This document shows, piece by piece, positions 8,254-15,184 of a stretch of DNA of 64,000 bases (within the stretch, counting starts at the first letter, position 1; the number at the start of each line of letters is the position of its first letter). The stretch lies in the NCBI GenBank assembly GCA_031292255.1, contig JARLHN010000008.1:124001-188000 (forward strand), read 5' to 3'. The stretch comes from Oryzomonas sp. (lineage in GTDB: Bacteria > Desulfobacterota > Desulfuromonadia > Geobacterales > Pseudopelobacteraceae). A model generated the notes under the pieces. That model saw nothing but the letters and a program-made list of their open reading frames with translations. It did no database searches and was not told the origin of the DNA. The position numbers and the translations under genes were made by a program.

Positions 8254-9885
8254 TCAGTTCACGGGCAATCGCGCCCCATTGTCCAGTGCTACATCCAGCG
8301 GAAGCCCCTGCTTGAGGCCGGTCTCGACCCGGTCGTGGAACTCCAGAATGGCGCCCATGCGCGCCGCCGTCCGCTCGGGGGAGCAAAAGGCATCGTCGCC
8401 ATAGGCGTTCTGGCGCAAGAACTCGTTCCGTATCCGTTCCGTGGTCATCATCAGGAGCCGGTCCCCATCCTGCAACCCTTCGGCCCCCACGATCTCGGCC
8501 ACCTCCCGCAGGGTGGCCTCCCGCTGCAACAGCTCCCGGCAGCGCTGCTGCATCTCCCCCCAGGCGGGCGACACTTGGGCCGTGAAGTGGCCCGTCACCC
8601 CCGCGGCGTACAAGGAATAGCTCTGTGACCAGTTGATAGCCGGGTAATGGCGGCTGTGGGCCAGGGAGGTGTCCAGCATCAGGAACACGCCGGTGGTGCG
8701 GAGGCAGGCCTGGGTGACCGGCTCGGAGAAGTCGCCTCCCGGGGGAGAGACGGAGAGGATCATGGTAAGGGAGCCGATGGCGCCGTTCAGGGTCTCTACC
8801 GCCCCGGCGCGCTCGAAAAAGGCCGCCAGCCGGGACGAGAGGTAGGTGGGATACCCCTCCTCCCCAGGCATCTCCTCCAGGGATGAGGAGATCTCCCGCA
8901 AGGCTTCCCCCCAGCGGGAGATACTGTCGGCCAGGAGCAGCACGTGCAGCCCAAGGTCCCGGTAATATTCCGCCATGGTAACGGCCGTATAGATGGACGC
9001 CTCACGGGCGGCCACAGGCATGTTGGAGGTGTTTACCACCACGATGGTGCGCGACAGGAGCGAGGCGCCGCTTCGCTGGTCTCTCAGGCTGCGGAACTCC
9101 TCCAGCAGTTCGGCCATTTCGTTGCCCCGCTCGCCGCACCCCACGTACACCACCAGATCCGCGTCGGCATACTTGGCTATGGTCTGTTCCAGGATGGTCT
9201 TGCCCGTGCCGAAGCCTCCCGGGAATATGGCGGTGCCGCCCCGAACCAGAGGGAAGAGAAAGTCGATAACCCGCTGGCCGGTGACAAGCGGCAGCACAGG
9301 AGGGAGCTTGCGCCGGAAGGGGCGCGGCCGGCGCACAGGCCATTGCTGTTGGGCGAATACCCCACTGCCGTCTGCGTAGCGCGCCACCGGTCCCGCCAGT
9401 GTGCAGGCCCCCGATTGCACTTGCTCCAGCCTGCCGGCGCATGGGGCGGTCACCAAGTGTACGAACGGCCCCTCCCTGATACGGCCGATCACCTCGCCGG
9501 CCATAACCTTGTCCCCGGCTTTCCTGTCTGGCTCGAAGTTCCACTCCGCGGCAGTCTCCAGGGGCGGGATGCCCCGACAGTGTTGGATAAAGGGACCCAC
9601 GGCGGCGCGCACCCTTTCCAGGGGTCGTTGCAACCCGTCGTACATATTCGAGACCAACCCCGGCCCGAGGGAGACGGTAAGTTGCCTCCCGGTCCCCGCG
9701 ACCGGTTCCCCGATCCCCAGCCCCAGTGTGTTCTCGAAGACCTGGACAATCGCCTTTTCCTCTTCCAGCCGCACTATCTCGCCGATCAGCCCGGCATGGC
9801 CGACCAGCACCATGTCACAAAGCTTCACGCCGCTGATGACAACGGTCACCGTAGGGCCGGATATGCCGGTAATGATCCCGTCCAT
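8254..9885 (-). CDS. ntpA: V/A-type ATPase subunit A (catalytic)
   Basis: The catalytic subunit has 543 residues, shorter than the usual 575-590. The Walker A motif is GGFGTGKT, followed by YVGCGERGNEMAELLEEF, and SRWGEALREISSSLEEMPGE matches the family signature. The A-specific non-homologous insertion is present between the N-terminal barrel and Walker A (about residues 110-210) but compact. Together with B it forms the hexameric head. A 170-base gap containing an inverted-repeat element separates its start from the stop of subunit F, so it may depend on transcription through a long hairpin. Confidence 0.96.
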   Translation of the reverse strand: MDGIITGISGPTVTVVISGVKLCDMVLVGHAGLIGEIVRLEEEKAIVQVFENTLGLGIGEPVAGTGRQLTVSLGPGLVSNMYDGLQRPLERVRAAVGPFIQHCRGIPPLETAAEWNFEPDRKAGDKVMAGEVIGRIREGPFVHLVTAPCAGRLEQVQSGACTLAGPVARYADGSGVFAQQQWPVRRPRPFRRKLPPVLPLVTGQRVIDFLFPLVRGGTAIFPGGFGTGKTILEQTIAKYADADLVVYVGCGERGNEMAELLEEFRSLRDQRSGASLLSRTIVVVNTSNMPVAAREASIYTAVTMAEYYRDLGLHVLLLADSISRWGEALREISSSLEEMPGEEGYPTYLSSRLAAFFERAGAVETLNGAIGSLTMILSVSPPGGDFSEPVTQACLRTTGVFLMLDTSLAHSRHYPAINWSQSYSLYAAGVTGHFTAQVSPAWGEMQQRCRELLQREATLREVAEIVGAEGLQDGDRLLMMTTERIRNEFLRQNAYGDDAFCSPERTAARMGAILEFHDRVETGLKQGLPLDVALDNGARLPVN

Positions 9886-9909
9886 GACAAGGTCCTTTTC
9901 CCTGCTAGA

Positions 9910-10039
9910 GTCCCGTGCGGTTGGTCGCGGGAAGTAATTCCTTTGCTCTTTCGGCTGGTGCCCAGGCGCGGCGATGTAGGTATGGCAGGGTCTACATCAA
10001 GGAGCCGGAATGACAAGTACGAACTAACTGCACGGGACA
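9910..10039. repeat. Palindrome-ended intergenic element, copy A
   Basis: The ends are imperfect inverted repeats, GTCCCGTGCGGTTGGT and ACTAACTGCACGGGAC. The interior, read on the minus strand, contains CCTTGATGTAGACCCTGC and CACCAGCCGAAAGAGCA, both of which recur at 57244-57403. It occupies the 170-base gap between subunits F and A of the V-ATPase operon and encodes no plausible protein. Confidence 0.8.
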
Positions 10040-10055
10040 CTGGCTGTGCAGAACA

Positions 10056-10379
10056 CTAGCGCTGCAAACGCACGTGATAACCGATGGCCTTCCTGATAAT
10101 CCGCAGGGCGTAGTCCTCTCCGGCCTCCGCCCCCGTCTGCTCCGGCGCCGGCAGTACGACCAGCACCCCGGGCCATCGGGCACCCATCTCCTTGAAACGC
10201 TCCTCAGCCATGCCCGCCAACAACCGTTCATCCACCACCGCCACCCTGGTCTCCGGGTCGGACAGCACCTCGTGGAGAGCCTCTTCGATCCCGGCGATGG
10301 TGGACGTGCGTTGTTGGAATCCTGCCAGGGCGAAACCGGGCCGGGCATCTCCGGGGGTGATGAAGACGATCCGCCTCAT
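10056..10379 (-). CDS. ntpG: V/A-type ATPase subunit F
   Basis: The 107-residue alpha/beta protein begins MRRIVFITPGDARPGFALAG and has RVAVVDERLL and GVLVVLPAP strands, as expected for the receiver-like fold of V/A-ATPase subunit F. This small subunit binds the central stalk and can regulate activity. Its start overlaps the stop of subunit C by four bases. The long gap after it holds a repeat element. Confidence 0.9.
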   Translation of the reverse strand: MRRIVFITPGDARPGFALAGFQQRTSTIAGIEEALHEVLSDPETRVAVVDERLLAGMAEERFKEMGARWPGVLVVLPAPEQTGAEAGEDYALRIIRKAIGYHVRLQR

Positions 10380-11341
10380 GACACCATCTCCTTCTCCAGG
10401 GTCAACCGGTCCAGGTCCGCGCCGTGCAGCAACAGGGACAGGTTGCGTGTCTCGGTCAGGCGCCGCCAGAGGTAATCGAGGATCAGGCCGACCCCGTCGG
10501 GTTCCTGTCCCTGGCGGCGCAGTATCCTGCCTAGCCGGGCCGCCATGAGCGGGACCAGCCCAGCAGCCGAGGCGAGGTCCGCCTCCACCCCCAGCACGCG
10601 GCCGATGAGGCGTCGCGCCTGCCCACCATCCAAATCCCGTGCAGCCTCCCTAAGGTGTGCCTCAGGGATGTTCCCTCCCTTGATGAAGCCGTGCTCGGCC
10701 ATCCTCCAGCGCAATATTTTGGCAAGTAAAACAATATTCTCCAAATCGACAAGCCGGGTTACAAACAGAGCAACGGCAGGGTGGAGGCGGCTGCCGGCGG
10801 TGTGCCCCAGGCAAGCGTCCACCAGGCGTTTTTCACACCCCACCATGCCCTGTTGTTGAAGGATTCCCGGCAAAACCCGCCCCGCACCCGGCCAGAAATC
10901 CATGTTCGCGCCCACCCCGGCCATGATTGCCGGCAGGTCCGTCTCCTCCAGGAGAAGCCTTTTCACTGGGCTGCAGAGCAGGCTGAAACGGAGGACCGAG
11001 GCCGGGGTGGGCCCCTCTTCCCCTCTGGAGCGCAGACGCAGAACCATGAAGAGTGTGCGCAACTCCAAGGGGAGGAAAAACGGCTCAAAGATCGTTTGCA
11101 GGCCGCGACCCATCTGGTGGTGGATCCAGGCGAACTCACGCTGGAGGCCGCTCCAGAGCCCCGCATCCGTCCCCCCTTCCGGGGCCAGGCGATAGGGGGA
11201 AGGTGGGAGGTCGGCCAACGGTTCAGCCGCAGCCAGCACCTGGGGCCAGTCCGCCACCAGGTAGGCTCGGCGGCCCGCGATACGTGCCAGGAGGTAGGGA
11301 AGCGGCACACCGTTCCCCCCATGCTCGGTCAGGAGTCCCAT
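10376..11341 (-). CDS. ntpC: V/A-type ATPase subunit C
   Basis: A 321-residue helical protein in the position and length range of subunit C, the socket linking the central stalk to the K-ring. The N-terminus (LPYLLARIAGRRAYLV) and the acidic, Leu-rich helices fit, although the family is poorly conserved in sequence. Three bases separate its start from the stop of subunit E, and its 3' end overlaps the start of subunit F by four bases. The call rests largely on operon position. Confidence 0.82.
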   Translation of the reverse strand: MGLLTEHGGNGVPLPYLLARIAGRRAYLVADWPQVLAAAEPLADLPPSPYRLAPEGGTDAGLWSGLQREFAWIHHQMGRGLQTIFEPFFLPLELRTLFMVLRLRSRGEEGPTPASVLRFSLLCSPVKRLLLEETDLPAIMAGVGANMDFWPGAGRVLPGILQQQGMVGCEKRLVDACLGHTAGSRLHPAVALFVTRLVDLENIVLLAKILRWRMAEHGFIKGGNIPEAHLREAARDLDGGQARRLIGRVLGVEADLASAAGLVPLMAARLGRILRRQGQEPDGVGLILDYLWRRLTETRNLSLLLHGADLDRLTLEKEMVS

Positions 11342-11344
11342 GGG

Positions 11345-11908
11345 TCACACCAGGCGCAGGACCGTCGCCGTCACGTCGGTGGCAAGTTCGGGCCAGCAGC
11401 GCTCCAGCCGCTTTTCAAAGGTGTTGTCGTTGGTGAGCCGCCCTCCCTCCCCCGACACCCGCACGCCGCCGGAGATGGCGCCGTCCGGCTCTATGCGGGC
11501 GTGGGGAAAGTGGCTTCGGGCCAACTCCACATCAACCGGATTGACCCGGACGGTAGCCCAGGCACAGGGGAGCAGCTCCCCAACCAAACGGGCGAACTGC
11601 CCGGCATAGCGTTCATCCCGCAGTTCGGCCAGGCAATCTTGCGCCAAGCCATACAGCCGCTCCACCAGGGCCGCCTCGGCATATAACCTGATTCGTTCGG
11701 CCTGACGCCGGCTATCTGCCGCCAGCCTTCCTTCTTCGGCGGCAACGGCATCGGCCCTGCGCCTGGCATAGCCGTCACGTAGCGCCTGCAACTCAGCGAC
11801 GGACTCCACCTTGATCCGGTCTGCCTCCGCTACGGCCGTCCTGCGGATCTCGTCCGCCTGTTCCTCCCCTTCCCGCCGTAAAGAGGCAATGAGTTCATGG
11901 TATCCCAT
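11345..11908 (-). CDS. ntpE: V/A-type ATPase subunit E (peripheral stalk)
   Basis: The 187-residue protein has an N-terminal Ala/Glu/Arg-rich helix (EEQADEIRRTAVAEADRI), typical of the peripheral-stalk coiled coil. A compact alpha/beta C-terminus follows with the motif SGGVRVSGEGGRLTNDNTFE, the family's conserved region. It pairs with the H-like coiled-coil subunit encoded near the front of the operon. A 160-base gap holding a palindrome-ended element separates it from subunit K. Confidence 0.9.
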   Translation of the reverse strand: MGYHELIASLRREGEEQADEIRRTAVAEADRIKVESVAELQALRDGYARRRADAVAAEEGRLAADSRRQAERIRLYAEAALVERLYGLAQDCLAELRDERYAGQFARLVGELLPCAWATVRVNPVDVELARSHFPHARIEPDGAISGGVRVSGEGGRLTNDNTFEKRLERCWPELATDVTATVLRLV

Positions 11909-11923
11909 GTGGTTTTCCTCCTA

Positions 11924-12070
11924 AGCAGGTTGTTGAAAAACGTCATGAGGAAGGCTAGATGCCAGGCGCCCGGAACGGAGCAGCAGAGGCATAACAAGCG
12001 GTTAGTCGAGATCGCGGGTACCGCGCAACGCCGCAGACGGCTCTCCTCAATAGTTTTTCAACAGCCTGCT
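11924..12070. repeat. Palindrome-ended element between V-ATPase subunits E and K
   Basis: A 147-bp element bounded by near-perfect 18-bp inverted repeats, AGCAGGTTGTTGAAAAAC and GTTTTTCAACAGCCTGCT. In the operon transcript these ends would pair into a large stem enclosing about 110 bases. No coding potential was seen inside. The element fills almost the whole E-K gap and begins 16 bases from the subunit E start codon. Confidence 0.85.
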
Positions 12071-12281
12071 AAAGATAGAGAATCATGGCCGCCACCACGA
12101 AACCCAATATCACCATGGTTTCAGGGATGGCCAGCAGGATGATGATTGTTCCCGTAAGCTCGGGCTTTTCGGCCAAAGTGCCCGCACCGGCCGACCCGAT
12201 CCTGGACTGGGCCAACCCTGTGGCTATGGCACAGAGCCCGACGGCAAGGGCAGCGGCAAAACCGAGCAATACCTTTTCCAT
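12069..12281 (-). CDS. ntpK: V/A-type ATPase subunit K (proteolipid, single hairpin)
   Basis: The start was set at the ATG of MEKVLLGFAAALAVG (12281), which has AAGGGGGTAAGAAA upstream; the longer frame is unlikely. The 70-residue protein is one helical hairpin: the first helix carries GLAQSRIGSAG, the polar loop is AEKPELTG, and the second helix carries the ion-binding Glu in LAIPETMVILGF. Spacing from the KPE loop to that Glu matches the second hairpin of Enterococcus NtpK. The retained Gln in GLAQ is a residue that helps bind Na+ in that enzyme. The ring ion specificity is therefore open. Confidence 0.93.
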   Translation of the reverse strand: MEKVLLGFAAALAVGLCAIATGLAQSRIGSAGAGTLAEKPELTGTIIILLAIPETMVILGFVVAAMILYL

Positions 12282-12335
12282 TTTCTTACCCCCTTTCGAA
12301 CGCGGCAACCCGCCTGTGTCCCCAGGCAGCGGCTA

Positions 12336-14222
12336 TCAGGACGTTTTTTTGAACGGCTCGAACCTCCGGCCGCCGTAGACGATGAATTTGTCGAAAAACT
12401 CCACATAATGCAGCCGCAGGGCATGGATGGTCGGAGAGAAGATTCCCAGAGCGATGTTGATCACGTGGATCAGGCCGGCGGCTACGGCGCCGGTCAAAAC
12501 ATCCCCGGTCAGACCCGCGAAACGGTTCGCCACTTGGGCGATCAGCACCGAGGCCAGCCCGATCGCCATGATACGGGCATAGGAGATGATGTTGCCTACA
12601 TTCTTCATCATCTCCAGCGGCGCCAGGAGCCCGCCCGTCAGGAGCATGAGCGGAATGGCCGCCAGAACAGCGACATTGAGGGTCATCCTGACCGGGTACG
12701 GAAACGGGGTGAACAGCGATGCCGCCAGGGCCGTGAGACAGAGCAACATCAGGATGCTCACGAACTTTGCCAGGGATTCCCTGGCCGCCTTCCTCCTCAG
12801 GGCCGACCAGAGGCCAAGGGCCAGGCCGAGGGTAATGTGAACGACGCCGATGGAAAGGGAGAACGCCAGCATCGGCATTATCGAACGACTCCGTTCGATG
12901 ACGCAGGTCTTTTTCAGAAGACTCCACCCCCCGGCAGACCCACCGAAACATTCGCCGTACAGAAAGCCGAACACAACGGCATAACAGGAGGAAACCAGCA
13001 GGATCAGGGCGGCATCGTGCAGGTTCCTCCGCGTACGGAACAGCTTCAGCATGACCAAGGCGCCGACAAGGAGAAGCAATCCGTACCCAACATCCCCCAG
13101 AATCATGCCGAAGAAGATCGGGAAGAAGATGCCGATGAAGGGGGTCGGGTCGTAGGAACGGTAGGAGGGGAGCGGCAAGATGCGCGAAAACAACTCGAAG
13201 GGGCGGAAATAAGGTGGGTTCCTGATGGCGATGGGGATGGCATCCATCTCTTCCTCCAGGACTTCCCGTTCCTCCACTATCACCCGCCCGCAAAAATGCC
13301 CGTTCAGCGCGGCCCGGAGTTTTTTTACGTCCGGGGAGGGCATCCACCCATGGATGAAGAAACAGAAATCGGTCTTGTGTATGGCCACGGTGGTCGTGAG
13401 GAGGCCCAGGCGGTCCAACACCCATTCCCGCACGCAGTGATAGGTAGGCCCCCAGCGGGCGGCGAACCGTTGCAGCTCGGCGTTGATGCGTTCCAGTTCG
13501 CCGGATATGTCGCTGATCCGCTGGCGCGCCTTTTTCACCTTGTCCGGGAACGGAAGCTGGCCGATAGAGGCCGGAAAAACGAGTTCCGGTATGCGTTCCC
13601 CATTCAGCACGTCCCGCACCTGGCCCGCCAATCCGGCAGGCACGGTGATCAGCACGATGACCGTCCCTTCCGGGCCGTTGGCCGTGACAAAGGCAAAGGC
13701 GCCGTCCGTCAGGCGGGAAATCAGCTGATAGAGAGGGTCAACTGCCTCGCTGCTCTTCAGGGAGACCCCGATGAAATCGAGCCCCATTCCTTCTCCGGCC
13801 GTCCTGAAGAGCGGTTCGAGGGCATCGAGAAAGGCGGTCTGACGGAGCAGTTCCTCCCGCTCCCCCCTCAGGGTATCCTGCAGGCGGCAGAGCCCGCCGC
13901 ACAGGGCAGTATGCTTGTCTATAACGTCGGCCACGGTCGCCACCACACTCTGCGGTTCAAGGTAGCTGCACCGCAGGGGCAACTTCGGCAGGAAGGTCGC
14001 AAGCTGATCGATCCGCGCGGACAGATTCTCGAAGTACAGCCGTTCCGTCAAGGTCTTTTTATCCAACCCGACCGGCTGGAACGCCTTTTCCTCTTCCTTG
14101 TCAACAAAGCCGCGCATATCCTGCTCGACTTGGAACATCCCCAGGCTGCGGACCTGGTCCAGCACCGGGAACAGGAGTTCCATCGGCCCGATGATCTCAA
14201 CCTTGGACATGGCGACGATCAT
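12336..14222 (-). CDS. ntpI: V/A-type ATPase subunit I (membrane stator)
   Basis: A 628-residue protein with a soluble, coiled-coil-rich N-terminal half (to about residue 330) and a C-terminal half with about seven membrane helices. The conserved motif FGMILGDVGYGLLLL lies at the first of these helices, and AVVFGFLYGECFGG follows. Subunit I provides the ion half-channels against the K-ring and anchors the peripheral stalks. GGGAG-like spacing (GGGAGAATGAC) supports the ATG at 14222. It follows the H-like gene after one base. Confidence 0.95.
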   Translation of the reverse strand: MIVAMSKVEIIGPMELLFPVLDQVRSLGMFQVEQDMRGFVDKEEEKAFQPVGLDKKTLTERLYFENLSARIDQLATFLPKLPLRCSYLEPQSVVATVADVIDKHTALCGGLCRLQDTLRGEREELLRQTAFLDALEPLFRTAGEGMGLDFIGVSLKSSEAVDPLYQLISRLTDGAFAFVTANGPEGTVIVLITVPAGLAGQVRDVLNGERIPELVFPASIGQLPFPDKVKKARQRISDISGELERINAELQRFAARWGPTYHCVREWVLDRLGLLTTTVAIHKTDFCFFIHGWMPSPDVKKLRAALNGHFCGRVIVEEREVLEEEMDAIPIAIRNPPYFRPFELFSRILPLPSYRSYDPTPFIGIFFPIFFGMILGDVGYGLLLLVGALVMLKLFRTRRNLHDAALILLVSSCYAVVFGFLYGECFGGSAGGWSLLKKTCVIERSRSIMPMLAFSLSIGVVHITLGLALGLWSALRRKAARESLAKFVSILMLLCLTALAASLFTPFPYPVRMTLNVAVLAAIPLMLLTGGLLAPLEMMKNVGNIISYARIMAIGLASVLIAQVANRFAGLTGDVLTGAVAAGLIHVINIALGIFSPTIHALRLHYVEFFDKFIVYGGRRFEPFKKTS

Positions 14223-14223
14223 G

Positions 14224-14544
14224 TCATTCTCCCGGTAATATGGACCTGATTCCTCGCTGCAGGAACCCCCTCAGCAGGTCGTCCCCAAATCCAGCCAGCC
14301 GTTTCGTCCGCTCCTCAGCCTCCGCCAGAACGGCTTCGGCCCGTCTGCGCGCCTCCCCAGTCCCCACAGCCTCCACTGCGGCGGCAAGCTCTCCCTTCAG
14401 CCGCACCTCTTCCTGTGCCGCCATGTCAGCGCACTCCCTGCGCAGCTCGGCCAGATTCTCGTCCGCCCGCTGCTGCTCGGCAGCGACCATCTCCCGGATC
14501 TCCCTCTCCTCCTTGAATACCGTGTTCAGGATCGCCTGCTCCAT
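14224..14544 (-). CDS. V/A-type ATPase peripheral-stalk coiled-coil subunit (H/G-like)
   Basis: The 106-residue protein is almost entirely charged, Ala/Glu/Arg-rich helix (EEREIREMVAAEQQRADENL and onward), ending in a short hydrophobic tail. This is the shape and operon position of the stalk subunit called H or G, which forms a coiled coil with subunit E. Sequence conservation in the family is low, so the call depends on composition and position. Confidence 0.75.
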   Translation of the reverse strand: MEQAILNTVFKEEREIREMVAAEQQRADENLAELRRECADMAAQEEVRLKGELAAAVEAVGTGEARRRAEAVLAEAEERTKRLAGFGDDLLRGFLQRGIRSILPGE

Positions 14545-14545
14545 G

Positions 14546-14950
14546 TCAACCCCCCTTCGGGTAACTCATCCTCCTCCACGCGGCTTGGTCCGGAACCGGC
14601 CGGCCCAGCATATTACACAGTACCGCGGCGATCTCCTCCCCGTTATCATCCAGGCACCCCAGAAAACGAGGATGGAGATAGTGCCCGGTAGACACGGTCT
14701 CCACCCTCCGGTCCGGCAGGATCAGAAGGGTGCGGACATCATGCAGCAACCACTTCATCTGCCGCAAGCCGGCAAGGTCGTTTCCGGAGCCGGCGATCAG
14801 CACAGCAATTACCGTATCCCCGGATGGGTGCCTTAACCGGCCGACCAGGTCGTCCATGGTGCAAAACACTTCGGTTTCAGGCACGGCCCGCATCACGGCA
14901 TCATGGATGTGATCACCGACCCCATCCCGTGCGAACATGAATATCCGCAT
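14546..14950 (-). CDS. Uncharacterised protein leading the V-ATPase operon
   Basis: The start was set at the ATG of MRIFMFARDGVGDHIHDA (14950), with GAGAGGAT upstream; the longer frame starts in unlikely sequence. The 134 residues alternate hydrophobic strands (VIAVLIAGSG, VRTLLILPD) with helices, in the manner of a receiver-like or flavodoxin-like fold, but no active-site motif was recognised. No membrane segment is seen. Its stop lies one base before the start of the H-like subunit, so it is cotranscribed and probably acts in assembly or control of the ATPase. Confidence 0.7.
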   Translation of the reverse strand: MRIFMFARDGVGDHIHDAVMRAVPETEVFCTMDDLVGRLRHPSGDTVIAVLIAGSGNDLAGLRQMKWLLHDVRTLLILPDRRVETVSTGHYLHPRFLGCLDDNGEEIAAVLCNMLGRPVPDQAAWRRMSYPKGG

Positions 14951-15036
14951 GGCGTTAGATCCTCTCTCGGCAGGATTTCTCTCTGCCGGTCCCAATCCGG
15001 ACTGGACAACTCAACCTGTTCTTCCAGCCGGACACT

Positions 15037-15184
15037 AATACCTTGTAACATTAACAATGTCGGAAAAGGCCCCTCCCACCAGCGGGAGGAGGCTGGGTGG
15101 GGGCAGTCCTGATTTCCCCCTCCCTAACCCTCCCCCGCTGAGGGAGGGAACTATATACGTAATTTCAAGTGTTACAAGATACTA
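15037..15184. repeat. Palindrome-ended element enclosing a C-rich repeat
   Basis: The ends are ACTAATACCTTGTAACATTAA and the imperfect complement AATTTCAAGTGTTACAAGATACTAA. The interior (about 15060-15155) is a C-rich double hairpin with CCCTCCCTAACCCTCCCCC. The right end supplies the TAG stop codon of the cytochrome gene that ends at 15182. A single end of the same type overlaps the stop of the regulator gene at 17268. Confidence 0.7.

Noticed and set aside
12408-14249. Antisense 613-codon frame over V-ATPase subunit I
   Set aside because: Composition is Gln/Arg/Gly-rich without domain signal; the minus-strand subunit I is unambiguous.
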